Part shown: positions 36,433 to 44,414 of the stretch, one piece after another | Position numbering within the stretch: position 1 is the stretch's first letter | Layout of the letters: every line of letters begins with the position of its first letter | The notes under the pieces: generated by a model | What the model saw: the letters and a program-made list of their open reading frames with translations, nothing else | What the model was told of the DNA's origin: nothing | Databases searched by the model: none | Source of the DNA: an uncultured Acidobacteriaceae bacterium | Lineage (GTDB): Bacteria > Acidobacteriota > Terriglobia > Terriglobales > Acidobacteriaceae | DNA: 64,000 nt | Direction of reading: 5' to 3' | Assembly (NCBI GenBank): GCA_937879855.1 | Contig: CALFMO010000020.1 | Location: 22,304-86,303 of the forward strand | Translations under genes and position numbers: made by a program

Positions 36433-36703
36433 GCAAGAACTCAATTATAGAGCAGGCTCCGGAGGTGGCGGTTTAGGAACCAATGTCCGATTGCGGACGG
36501 GGTGACCGGGATTGGACGCCCGCAAGAGTCTGTTTAACCTGAGCGGCGATGTGTCGCACAGAAAATAAAGGATTTTCCTCGAATCTGGCGCTGGATTCGC
36601 AAATGCTAGTCTCTTCAAGACACCTGTATTGGCGAACTACCTTTCCGCGCGACATGCGTCCAACGTTCATCCGATTGTGGCGCTGCGGTACGAGTGAGGC
36701 CTT
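36433..36703. other. 271-bp divergent spacer
   Basis: Separates psd (minus) and ADOP 3 (plus). Only the psd -10 candidate (36444-36449) stands out. Confidence 0.4.
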
Positions 36704-39121
36704 ATGAACAGACTGCTTTCTGACATTCGCTACGCGCTGCGGCAGTTGAGGAGGAATCCTGGGTTTGCGGCGATTGCGGTGCTGACACTGGCTCTGGGAA
36801 TTGGCGCGAACACCGCGATTTTCAGCGTCGTCAACTCCGTAATATTGAGGCCGCTGCCTTATCAAGACTCCGGGCGGATTTACCGGATCTGGGGCACGCT
36901 ACCATCTCGTGGCCTACGGGAATTGCCGGTCTCGGAGCCGGAATTTCTGGAGTACAAGAAGAGCCGAAGTTTTGATCACATGGGAGTGTTCGCTACTGCG
37001 GCACTCAACCTTACGAAATCAGGCGACCCTGAGCGCGTCACGGCAACCTGGGCTTCGGCGGATGTGCTGTCGGCGATGGGCGCGGGGACGATCCTTGGGC
37101 GCACATTTTCGGCCGATGAGGACCAGCGCGGACACAACCAGGTCGTGGTTCTGAGTCACCAGTTGTGGCAGACGCATTTTGGAAGCGATCCTGCAATTCT
37201 TGGAAAATCCATCACGCTCAATAACGAGAGCAAGACAGTCATTGGCGTGATGCGGCCCGGGTTCAACTTTCCGTCGGCTGAAGTTGCGGTATGGGCCCCT
37301 CTGGCGCTCGATCCAGCGAGCAAGAACGTCGGACTTCATTATCTCGGAGTGGTTGGGCATCTGGCGCCCGGAGTTACTGTGCCGCAGGCAACTGCCGAGA
37401 TGGATTCGCTGGCCGAGCAAATCAAGCTTGCGTATCCCGACTACTACAAAGATGCGATTGGATTTACCGCCGGCCTGATTTCTTTGCAGGAGCAGACGGT
37501 CGGGAAAATTCGTCCGGCGCTAATGGTGTTGATGGGCGGAGTCGGATTCATATTGCTGATCTGCTGCGCCAATGTTGCGAATTTGCTGCTGGCTCGCGCG
37601 GCGGGTCGCAAGAGAGAGATTGCGACAAGGATGGCTTTAGGTGCCTCACGGTTGCGCCTTGCCCGTCAATTGCTCACCGAAAGCTTATTGATTTCGTTGT
37701 TGGGCGGCGCGATCGGGGTGCTGCTGGCGATTATGGGATTGAGATTTCTAGATGCCAGTCAGTTCGATCTTCCTCGTATGCAGGAGATTTCACTTGATGG
37801 GCAAGTGCTGCTCTTTACTGCGGTCATCTCGATGCTCACTGGCGTGGTTTTCGGAATGGCTCCGGCTTTGCGAGCATCGAAATCTGACTTGAATGATTCG
37901 CTCAAGGATGGCGGACGCAGCGGAACCGAAACCAAAGGTGTTAACCGGGCTCGTAGCTCTTTAGTGATTTCAGAAATTGCCCTTTCTCTGGTGCTGCTGG
38001 CCGGTGCGGGCTTGATGATCGGAAGTTTTGTGCGGCTGCTCGATGTCAGGCTTGGCTTCGATCCCACCAGTGTTCTCACCATGCAGCTTTCGCTTCCGCA
38101 GGCTCAATATCCGGAACTGCATCAGGTCACGACCTTTTATCAGCAGCTCATCAATCGGATTGAGACGTTGCCCGGAGTAAGGGGTGCCGCTTTTGTTAAT
38201 TGCTTGCCGATGACGGAGGAAAATGCCACTGCCTCTTTTGAGGCGGAGGGACATATCTTGAATTCCGCAACCGCCATCTCCGATTACCACATCATCAGTC
38301 CCGATTATTTTCGCGTGATGAAAATTGGGCTCGTGCAAGGACGGACTCTCACAGAATCAGACAGCCTGCGGCCTTCGGCAGTGGTGATCAATCAGACCAT
38401 GGCCCGCGCTTTCTGGCCCGGTCAAGAAGCGCTGGGCAAACGCATAAGGCTCAAAGCGGATGCTCCCTGGCTCACAGTAGTAGGCATAGTGGCGGACATC
38501 AAGAATCACGGCCCGAGTAGGCCCACTAGACCGGAAATGTATTTCCCGCACAGCGAGCAGGGATTTGGCTTGTGGGCCGACTTGCGCTCGATGACACTGG
38601 TGGTCCGCACCGACTTCAATGCCCAGGAGATGATCGCAATCCGTAGGGAAATTGGGATGCTGGATCGTGACTTGCCGATTTCTAAAGTCCAAACGATGGA
38701 TCATGTCATCGCGGGGTCCATTGCGGAAACCCATTTCACGATGGAATTACTGTCCATCTTTGGCGGCCTCGCTCTGGTGCTTGCCGCGGTCGGCATTTAC
38801 GGAGTGATGTCGTATTCGGTGGCGCAGCGCACCCACGAAGTAGGCGTCCGCAAAGCGCTGGGTGCGAGGCCGAAAGACATTGCTTCGCTGTTCGTAAAGC
38901 AGGGGGGCACGCTCGTATTCACTGGTGTGGCCATTGGAATTGGTGGTGCACTGGCGTTATCGCGCGTAATGTCCGGACTATTATTTGGGCTGCGCGCAAC
39001 CGACCCGGCCACATTTATCGGAGTGACGGTGTTGCTCGCATCGGTCGCACTGCTAGCGAGCTATATTCCAGCACGGCGGGCGGCGACGGTCGATCCCATG
39101 GTGGCGCTGCGGTATGAGTGA
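36704..39121 (+). CDS. ADOP-type orphan ABC permease, copy 3
   Basis: An 805-aa duplicated FtsX/MacB-like permease. N-terminal RYALRQLRRNPGFAAIAVLT then LGIGANTAIFSVVNSVILRP, FtsX boxes LICCANVANLLLARAAGRKREIAT and GVMSYSVAQRTHEVGVRKALGA, and C terminus YIPARRAATVDPMVALRYE. Closer in its motifs to classic MacB than copies 1 and 2. No adjacent ATPase. Interestingly, the bases just before the start also spell a gene-end-like GGCGCTGCGGTACGAGTGA, almost the same as the end of this gene (GGCGCTGCGGTATGAGTGA). Confidence 0.92.
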   Translation: MNRLLSDIRYALRQLRRNPGFAAIAVLTLALGIGANTAIFSVVNSVILRPLPYQDSGRIYRIWGTLPSRGLRELPVSEPEFLEYKKSRSFDHMGVFATAALNLTKSGDPERVTATWASADVLSAMGAGTILGRTFSADEDQRGHNQVVVLSHQLWQTHFGSDPAILGKSITLNNESKTVIGVMRPGFNFPSAEVAVWAPLALDPASKNVGLHYLGVVGHLAPGVTVPQATAEMDSLAEQIKLAYPDYYKDAIGFTAGLISLQEQTVGKIRPALMVLMGGVGFILLICCANVANLLLARAAGRKREIATRMALGASRLRLARQLLTESLLISLLGGAIGVLLAIMGLRFLDASQFDLPRMQEISLDGQVLLFTAVISMLTGVVFGMAPALRASKSDLNDSLKDGGRSGTETKGVNRARSSLVISEIALSLVLLAGAGLMIGSFVRLLDVRLGFDPTSVLTMQLSLPQAQYPELHQVTTFYQQLINRIETLPGVRGAAFVNCLPMTEENATASFEAEGHILNSATAISDYHIISPDYFRVMKIGLVQGRTLTESDSLRPSAVVINQTMARAFWPGQEALGKRIRLKADAPWLTVVGIVADIKNHGPSRPTRPEMYFPHSEQGFGLWADLRSMTLVVRTDFNAQEMIAIRREIGMLDRDLPISKVQTMDHVIAGSIAETHFTMELLSIFGGLALVLAAVGIYGVMSYSVAQRTHEVGVRKALGARPKDIASLFVKQGGTLVFTGVAIGIGGALALSRVMSGLLFGLRATDPATFIGVTVLLASVALLASYIPARRAATVDPMVALRYE

Positions 39122-39134
39122 AGTGTAAGTCCAA

Positions 39135-39159
39135 TGAAAAAAGGCGCTGAATAGCGCCT
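39135..39159 (-). terminator. Intrinsic terminator for the 42.9-39.2 kb minus-strand cluster
   Basis: Stem AGGCGCT / AGCGCCT with loop GAAT (39142-39159), preceded by a run of As at 39137-39142. On the minus strand this reads hairpin then U-tract, 54 bp beyond the YdcH-like stop. It may also stop ADOP 3 transcripts from the other side. Confidence 0.75.
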
Positions 39160-39212
39160 CTTAGAGATGGGTTTATCCCTTGACGGCAAAGCCGTGTGTG
39201 GTTGGCCAGAAT

Positions 39213-39443
39213 TTATGCTACGTTGACGCCGTAGTGCAGCCGATACTCGCGCTCAATGGACTCCATCTGGTCCTTCAGGCGCAGTTTCAGCTTTTTGAGC
39301 CGGACTTCTTCCAGCTTTTCGTCTTCGCTGAGATAACGTTTTTGGGTGAGTGTATCGAGGCGTTTTGCGTATTGCGTATGCTCCTGAGCCAATCTGCGGA
39401 ATTCTTCGTGATTGGTCAGAAGTTGGTCTCTCGAAGTCAGCAT
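39213..39443 (-). CDS. YdcH-like (DUF465) small helical protein
   Basis: 76 aa from the ATG at 39441-39443, with GGAGG eight bases upstream. NHEEFRRLAQEHTQYAKRLD followed by YLSEDEKLEEVRLKKLKLRLKDQ and MESIEREYR matches the short coiled-coil DUF465/YdcH family, whose role is not known. Probably the last gene of the rimI-tsaB cluster. Confidence 0.88.
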   Translation of the reverse strand: MLTSRDQLLTNHEEFRRLAQEHTQYAKRLDTLTQKRYLSEDEKLEEVRLKKLKLRLKDQMESIEREYRLHYGVNVA

Positions 39444-39540
39444 CCAGCAGACCTCCAACCGGGATATGAGGTCAGGCTAGCACAGGCGAAAAGTCGGTTC
39501 AATGCCAAAAAAGTGGTGCAATCTCAGTCTGAGAACTGAG

Positions 39541-40008
39541 TTAGCCAACAGTCCAGTGGTACAAAATGGCATCTTCCGCCGGCTTTGTGTAATAGGCCGG
39601 GCGGCGGCCTGTCTGCTTGAAACCGGCGCTTTCGTAAAGGACACGCGCGGCCATGTTTGACTCGCGGACTTCGAGAAACACCGAGCTTCTTGTCTCGCGA
39701 GCGGCGTGGAGCAGAGCGTTCAAAAGGCGCTTGCCCATGCCCTTCCGGCGGGCCGTGGGAGCTACAACAAGATTTTCCAGTTCCCATTCGGGGGCTAGAT
39801 GATGGGCAATCAGAAATCCGAGAATGCTGGGAGCTTTGTTGGCAGGCCGGACATCGGTGCCTTCCGCCACCAACAGGAGCCTTGCCGCGCTTTCAGGCTG
39901 AAAGGACTTGCGGTATAGCTCCTCCGTCCAATGACCGGCGGTGGCAGATTGCCGTTCCAGGCTCATCATGTGGGGAATGTCGGCCGGGGTTGCGGGGCGG
40001 ATATGCAC
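39541..40008 (-). CDS. rimI: Ribosomal-protein-alanine N-acetyltransferase-like GNAT
   Basis: 155 aa; GTG start. GNAT fold with the acetyl-CoA loop VVAPTARRKGMGKRLLNALL, preceded by WELENLVV and followed by FLEVRESNMAARVLYESAGF, the typical RimI ending. Assigned RimI because tsaB lies 50 bp upstream, the usual RimI neighbour, but the natural substrate cannot be shown from sequence. Confidence 0.9.
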   Translation of the reverse strand: MHIRPATPADIPHMMSLERQSATAGHWTEELYRKSFQPESAARLLLVAEGTDVRPANKAPSILGFLIAHHLAPEWELENLVVAPTARRKGMGKRLLNALLHAARETRSSVFLEVRESNMAARVLYESAGFKQTGRRPAYYTKPAEDAILYHWTVG

Positions 40009-40031
40009 GGTAGTGTCGAAGTTTAAATTTT

Positions 40032-40072
40032 CTTAAGCTAGAAGCTAAGAGCTAGGAGCTAGAAGCTGGGTT
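40032..40072. repeat. AGCTAGAAGCTAAGAGC-type simple repeat
   Basis: Tandem AAGCTAGAAGCTAAGAGC-like words between tsaB and rimI, running into the tsaB stop region. A similar stretch is at 8096-8120 next to the ClpB-like stop codon. Confidence 0.6.
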
Positions 40073-40745
40073 TCACAAACATCTCGGCGTCAGAGCGGCG
40101 CATGTAGTTGGCTTCCAACTTGTCGGGAGAAACCGTTTCGCCAGCCCGCAATTTTCTCCACCCAAACCGGGCAATCATTTCAGCGCTGGCAGGTTCGATG
40201 GGGAAAGCAGAAAGACGGGCTTCCTGGGCGGCGGCGAGCAAGGACGCGTCTGGGGTGACGACAATCGAGTCACGCGCTGCGGATAAGAACTCCGACCTCG
40301 ACAGCAGTTGCTCTCGCACAACCTGCACCGAGTCGCCTGCAATTTCGTAGAGCCCAAAGTAAACATCGCCGCGGCCGGCATCTAGCACGGCGGCAACCGT
40401 GCCTTGCTGATGACTCGCGAGCGCCAGCACCTCCAAGAGGGAGACGGGCACGATGGGCTTCTTTAAGACTTCGGCAAGTGCCTTAATGGCGGCCAACCCC
40501 ACGCGCAGGCCAGTGAACGATCCTGGCCCAGAGACGACGATGAAAGCTTCTATGTCGGTTTTGGTGAAACGATACTTGGCCAGCAGTGCAGCGATTTGCG
40601 GCACCAGTTGCGCTGAGAAAGCGCCGCCCGCCAGTGGAGCAACTTCGATCAACTCAAGACCGTTTTGATCTCGGTCATCCTCGCGGGCGCGCGCCAGTGC
40701 TACGCTGCCCTGCTTGCCAGAAGTGTCGGTGACGAGAAGAAGCAT
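40059..40745 (-). CDS. tsaB: tRNA threonylcarbamoyladenosine biosynthesis protein TsaB
   Basis: Needed with TsaD and TsaE for the t6A modification of ANN-decoding tRNAs. 228 aa. ASKHA-fold start LLLVTDTSGKQGSVAL, then FIVVSGPGSFTGLRVGLAAIKALAE (the family hallmark) and VAAVLDAGRGDVYFGLYE. Translated with rimI downstream. tsaD and tsaE are not in this window. Confidence 0.94.
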   Translation of the reverse strand: MLLLVTDTSGKQGSVALARAREDDRDQNGLELIEVAPLAGGAFSAQLVPQIAALLAKYRFTKTDIEAFIVVSGPGSFTGLRVGLAAIKALAEVLKKPIVPVSLLEVLALASHQQGTVAAVLDAGRGDVYFGLYEIAGDSVQVVREQLLSRSEFLSAARDSIVVTPDASLLAAAQEARLSAFPIEPASAEMIARFGWRKLRAGETVSPDKLEANYMRRSDAEMFVKPSF

Positions 40746-40802
40746 CTTGCTATTCTTGCCCTATCTGTTGGAATCCGTGAAAATCCGTGGCTAGGTTGGC
40801 CT

Positions 40803-41195
40803 CTATCCCTGCACCAACTCCAGCAGCACTCCGCCCGTGCTGGAGGGATGAACAAAAACGTACTGGTGGCCGCCCGCGCCGATTTTGATGTCTTCCGACA
40901 CCAGGCGCACGCCATCTCTTTTCAAGCGCGCAACTGAGGCCGCCAGGTCCGGCACTTTCAGGCATACATGGTGCAGGCCTTCGCCGCGCTTGGCGATAAA
41001 CTTCGCGATCGTCGAATTTTCCGAAGTCGCTTCGAGCAGTTCCAGCCGGCTTTCGCCGACGGGCACCATCACGAGCCGCACTTGTTCCTGCTCGACCGTT
41101 TCTTCCGGCGAGACGCTGAGGCCGAGCTTTTCGTAGATCGCCTTGGCAGCCGCCAGCGATTTCACCGCGATTCCGAGATGATCGATCTGAAACAT
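40803..41195 (-). CDS. mce: Methylmalonyl-CoA epimerase
   Basis: Interconverts (2R)- and (2S)-methylmalonyl-CoA in propionate and odd-chain/branched amino acid catabolism. 130 aa from the ATG at 41193-41195. Glyoxalase/VOC fold: MFQIDHLGIAVKSLAAAKAI (His metal ligand), GLHHVCLKVPDL and VFVHPSSTGGVLLELVQ with the Glu ligand. MeaB, the G-protein chaperone of methylmalonyl-CoA mutase, is encoded directly upstream, which supports the assignment. The mutase itself is not in the window. Confidence 0.92.
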   Translation of the reverse strand: MFQIDHLGIAVKSLAAAKAIYEKLGLSVSPEETVEQEQVRLVMVPVGESRLELLEATSENSTIAKFIAKRGEGLHHVCLKVPDLAASVARLKRDGVRLVSEDIKIGAGGHQYVFVHPSSTGGVLLELVQG

Positions 41196-41210
41196 TGGGC
41201 TTATTCCCCG

Positions 41211-41330
41211 GTCACGTGGCGGCGGACGCATTTCGTCCGCCGAGGGTTTCATTCACTCCATACCGCGTTCGCTTGCAACCTCGTCCGTCTACAAAACCTT
41301 CCCGGACGAATGCGTCCGGGGCTACGTGTT
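41211..41330. repeat. Pair of inverted family A palindromes overlapping the meaB stop
   Basis: CACGTGGC + GGCGGACG-CATTT-CGTCCGCC (41221-41241) and CCCGGACG-AATG-CGTCCGGG + GCTACGTG (41301-41328) face each other across 60 bp. The TAG stop of meaB (41322-41324 on the minus strand) lies inside the second copy. Confidence 0.8.
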
Positions 41331-42254
41331 TCGTGCTATCTCCTCGACCAGCGTATATGGATCGCGCTTGTGCTCGGCGACTTCGGTGGCGAGCCTGGCC
41401 ATATTTCCGTTGTCGAGTTGCGCGCGCGCTTTCTCCAGCATGACATCGCGAAGCATTTCAATCAGCCGTTCCTGCCAGTTCTGTACACTCTTTTTCAGCG
41501 CCAGGTTTTCTTTTTGCAGATACGCCTCGTAGCCGGCGATGGCCGCAGCCAGGTCTTCGACTCCAGTTCCCTCGCTGGCAACAGTTTTCACAATGGGAGG
41601 CGTCCATCCATCGTGGCGCAGGGCCAGCGACTGCAGGGCGCGAACCTCACGTTCCACGCGCTCGGCGCCTTCGCGGTCGCTTTTGTTGATCACGAAGATG
41701 TCGGCAATCTCCATGATTCCCGCCTTGATAGTCTGCACATCGTCTCCCATGCCGGGAACAAGAATCACGACTGTGATGTCGGCGAGGCGGACGATATCGA
41801 TTTCGTCCTGGCCGACACCGACGGTTTCAACCAGGATGATGTCACGTCCAGAGGCGTCGAGCACGGTGGTGACGTCGGCCGTGGTACGCGCCAGGCCGCC
41901 AAGCGATCCGCGGGTCGCCATGCTACGAATATAAATTCCCGGGTCAGCGAAATGTTCTTGCATGCGGATGCGGTCGCCCAGAATCGCACCGCCGGTATAG
42001 GGACTGGTCGGATCGACCGCGACAATTCCGATGCTGTGGTTGTGTTTGCGATAGAACCGCGCCAAGTGATCGACCAATGTGCTCTTCCCGGCACCGGGCG
42101 CGCCGGTCAGGCCAATCACGCGAGCCCGGCCGCTGTGCGGGAACAGAGCTTTAAGCAGATCGGACCATCCAGGAGCGCGATTTTCGACCACGGAAATGGC
42201 GCGCGCCAGGGTACGAACATCTCCCGAGCGCAGCGGCTTGATCCATGCCTGCAT
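41322..42254 (-). CDS. meaB: Methylmalonyl-CoA mutase-associated GTPase MeaB
   Basis: G-protein chaperone protecting and reloading B12-dependent methylmalonyl-CoA mutase. 310 aa from the ATG at 42252-42254 (an upstream in-frame start at 42416 would run into the neighbouring gene). P loop GLTGAPGAGKSTLVDHL, VAVDPTSPYTGGAILGDRIRM, IRSMATRGSLGGLA, VETVGVGQDE and the base-recognition NKSD. The last residues IARNT and the stop come from a palindromic repeat. Confidence 0.94.
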   Translation of the reverse strand: MQAWIKPLRSGDVRTLARAISVVENRAPGWSDLLKALFPHSGRARVIGLTGAPGAGKSTLVDHLARFYRKHNHSIGIVAVDPTSPYTGGAILGDRIRMQEHFADPGIYIRSMATRGSLGGLARTTADVTTVLDASGRDIILVETVGVGQDEIDIVRLADITVVILVPGMGDDVQTIKAGIMEIADIFVINKSDREGAERVEREVRALQSLALRHDGWTPPIVKTVASEGTGVEDLAAAIAGYEAYLQKENLALKKSVQNWQERLIEMLRDVMLEKARAQLDNGNMARLATEVAEHKRDPYTLVEEIARNT

Positions 42255-42343
42255 GTCGCGATTCAAACGAGCGGTGTCCAAGCGAACAGTGTAAAGCAGG
42301 AGCGGGGTCTGCGAAACCAGAGCCAGCGAAGTTATAACGTCAG

Positions 42344-42898
42344 CTAGTACCTGACGGCGCCGCACTGAGGGCAGGACCAGCGTGCGCCGGAGCTCGCGAG
42401 CAGAGGGGTTGTACAAAATGGACAGACCGCATCAGAGGCGGGCGCAATTGTGGCGAGTTCCCGGCGCAGAGACGGTTCCTTCGGAGTATGAAGAAGATCA
42501 AAGAGAAGCAGAATCCCTCCCGCCGGGGCGGCGATCCTGAAGATCCAACCGAGCATTCCAAAATTCGCATCGACCGGAGCGGCCCAAACGAGCAACGAAA
42601 GGGCAATCGAGAAAACGAGGCCTGCCCATTTGAAGACCCGGCGAACCTTCGGGTAAGCGTGGGGAGCCTGACCACACACTTCGCATCGCCAGCGTTTCCA
42701 AAAGCCCACCGGCAGAATCGGGATCCAGAAAAAGTGCCCCACATCGAAGGTTCGGATGGCAATGGATCGACGCGGCGCCTGGCACCGAAGGCAGTAGTCA
42801 TTGCGAAAGGCGACTCGCTTCGGCCAGAAATGGTAGGAACCGCGAATGATGAGCATGAAGCCCGTCCAATACCGCAAAACGCTAACACATGCAGCCAT
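42344..42898 (-). CDS. Zinc-ribbon membrane protein (184 aa)
   Basis: Uncharacterised. CLRC (near residue 36) and CEVC (near 72) could form one zinc ribbon; two TM helices follow (VFSIALSLLVWAAPV and GWIFRIAAPAGGILLLFDLL), and the C terminus has a second ribbon CPFC...CPQC. Zinc ribbons on both sides of two TM helices suggest a membrane scaffold or sensor. It is 90 bp upstream of meaB and probably co-transcribed; a parallel frame four bases off is a shadow. Confidence 0.7.
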   Translation of the reverse strand: MAACVSVLRYWTGFMLIIRGSYHFWPKRVAFRNDYCLRCQAPRRSIAIRTFDVGHFFWIPILPVGFWKRWRCEVCGQAPHAYPKVRRVFKWAGLVFSIALSLLVWAAPVDANFGMLGWIFRIAAPAGGILLLFDLLHTPKEPSLRRELATIAPASDAVCPFCTTPLLASSGARWSCPQCGAVRY

Positions 42899-42923
42899 GA
42901 GTTGAAAATCTCTGCGTGACGAA

Positions 42924-43958
42924 ATGGGGCCTATTCAACTGAAACCGTCATCGTGGATGCAATTTCCAGATGGGCTGAATAATCCAAGTCTGTTGCTCGT
43001 GCATTGCGTCCCTTGTAGAGTGAAGACCAGTTTTAGGCGGAATATCCAGACAGGCTTGAATACTGATTTACAGACCGCGACCCATGTCTCCACGGCTTCC
43101 CGGGTGGGCCTGCTTCCGCTGTTGATTCTTCCAGCTGTTGCAATTCTTTTCCGCGACTGCATGTCCGCATGGCTTTTTATGTGGACTCTGTCGTTCGCGA
43201 TCTTTGCGGGTCTCAAATGGATGAGTTGGCAAAGGGCGAAGACGCGGGTTGCACACGACGTTGGACGTTCGTTCGCTTATCTCATCGCGTGGCCGGGGAT
43301 GGACGCAGAAGCCTTCCTAGACCCGACAAAGCATGCAATAAAACCAACGGCTCCGGACTGGCTTTGGGCGACTCTGAAGACTGCTCTCGGAGTCGCGTTG
43401 CTGTGGTTGGTTGCGCGCCGCGTCCCGCCTCAACACGATCTCATTCGCGGATGGATTGGACTCTTCGGGCTGATCTGTCTGTTGCATTTCGGCGCGTTCC
43501 ATCTGATCGCGCTGTTTTGGCAGGCAATGGGCATCGATGCGGAGGCAATCATGGCGAAGCCCATCCTGTCGAAAACTTTGAGCGAGTTTTGGGGCAAGCG
43601 CTGGAATCTTGGATTCCGCCAGTTGGCGCACGACCTGATCTTTCGTCCTCTTCACCGGCGCATGGGAGTTGCGGCCGCCGGATTTCTGGTGTTTGTGGCT
43701 TCTGGTCTGATTCACGACCTGGTTATCTCGCTGCCCGCCCGCGGCGGCTACGGGCTGCCGACCGGATATTTCTTGTTGCAGGGTCTTGGCGTGATGTTGG
43801 AGCGCTCTGCGCTAGGCAGACGACTTGGCCTGCAGAAGGGACCGATTGCCTGGCTCTTCATGCTGATTCTGGCTGCCGCTCCGGCGTTTTGGCTTTTTCA
43901 TCCTCCATTTGTGCTGCGCGTGATACTTCCCTTCATGCGTGCGATTCACGCTTTATGA
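42924..43958 (+). CDS. MBOAT-type wax synthase-like acyltransferase
   Basis: Membrane-bound O-acyltransferase relative, up to 344 aa; the first 50 or so residues lack TM helices, so the true start may be later. Signature SEFWGKRWNLGFRQLAHDLIFRP (wax-synthase domain) and the likely catalytic His in SGLIHDLVISLPARGGYGLP, then YFLLQGLGVMLER. Expected to move an acyl chain from acyl-CoA to an alcohol or sugar in the membrane. Its TGA overlaps the ATG of the next gene (ATGA), so the two proteins are made together. Confidence 0.82.
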   Translation: MGPIQLKPSSWMQFPDGLNNPSLLLVHCVPCRVKTSFRRNIQTGLNTDLQTATHVSTASRVGLLPLLILPAVAILFRDCMSAWLFMWTLSFAIFAGLKWMSWQRAKTRVAHDVGRSFAYLIAWPGMDAEAFLDPTKHAIKPTAPDWLWATLKTALGVALLWLVARRVPPQHDLIRGWIGLFGLICLLHFGAFHLIALFWQAMGIDAEAIMAKPILSKTLSEFWGKRWNLGFRQLAHDLIFRPLHRRMGVAAAGFLVFVASGLIHDLVISLPARGGYGLPTGYFLLQGLGVMLERSALGRRLGLQKGPIAWLFMLILAAAPAFWLFHPPFVLRVILPFMRAIHAL

Positions 43959-44398
43959 CGCAACTGGAACGGTTCTTCGATCTCACGCTTTGGCTAGCGG
44001 GTGCGGGACACTTCGTAATTCTGTTTGCCAGCTTTCAAGTACCATCCCGCTTGCGCTGGAAACAAGATCTCGCACAGCTCATGCCTTTCAATCGCAAATT
44101 GCTTTGGGTGCAAGGCGGATTCACAGTTCTAACGATCATTGCGTTTGGCATTCTCACCCTTGCTCTACATGAGGAAATGCTCCTGGGCGACCGTGCTGCG
44201 ATGGGACTGGTTTGCTTTATGGCTAGCTACTGGACGGCACGCATTATCGTCGACACATTCTATTTTTCGCACGAAGACTGGCCTAAAGGAAAACAGTTCG
44301 TCCTCGGCCATATTCTGCTGACAAGCCTGTTCACAGCGCTCGCTTGCACTTACTGGGGATTGTTCGCGTGGCATGTGTGGCTGAGAGCTAAAAGATAA
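43955..44398 (+). CDS. Four-TM membrane protein coupled to the acyltransferase
   Basis: 147 aa, start overlapping the MBOAT stop by four bases. Four hydrophobic helices: FFDLTLWLAGAGHFVILFASF, LLWVQGGFTVLTIIAFGILTL, MGLVCFMASYWTARIIVDTF and FVLGHILLTSLFTALACTYW. No known family. Tight translational coupling suggests it is a partner or substrate-channel subunit of the acyltransferase. Confidence 0.7.
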   Translation: MTQLERFFDLTLWLAGAGHFVILFASFQVPSRLRWKQDLAQLMPFNRKLLWVQGGFTVLTIIAFGILTLALHEEMLLGDRAAMGLVCFMASYWTARIIVDTFYFSHEDWPKGKQFVLGHILLTSLFTALACTYWGLFAWHVWLRAKR

Positions 44399-44414
44399 GA
44401 GCCACTAACATGAT

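Noticed and set aside
40968..42347. Long plus-strand open frame (459 codons) opposite meaB and mce
   Set aside because: It is the antisense of two genes with clear family motifs and has no ribosome binding site or domain.
43169..43954. Upstream extension of the 4-TM protein frame within the acyltransferase gene
   Set aside because: The sequence before ATG 43955 is a shifted shadow of the MBOAT gene; the overlap ATGA gives the natural start.
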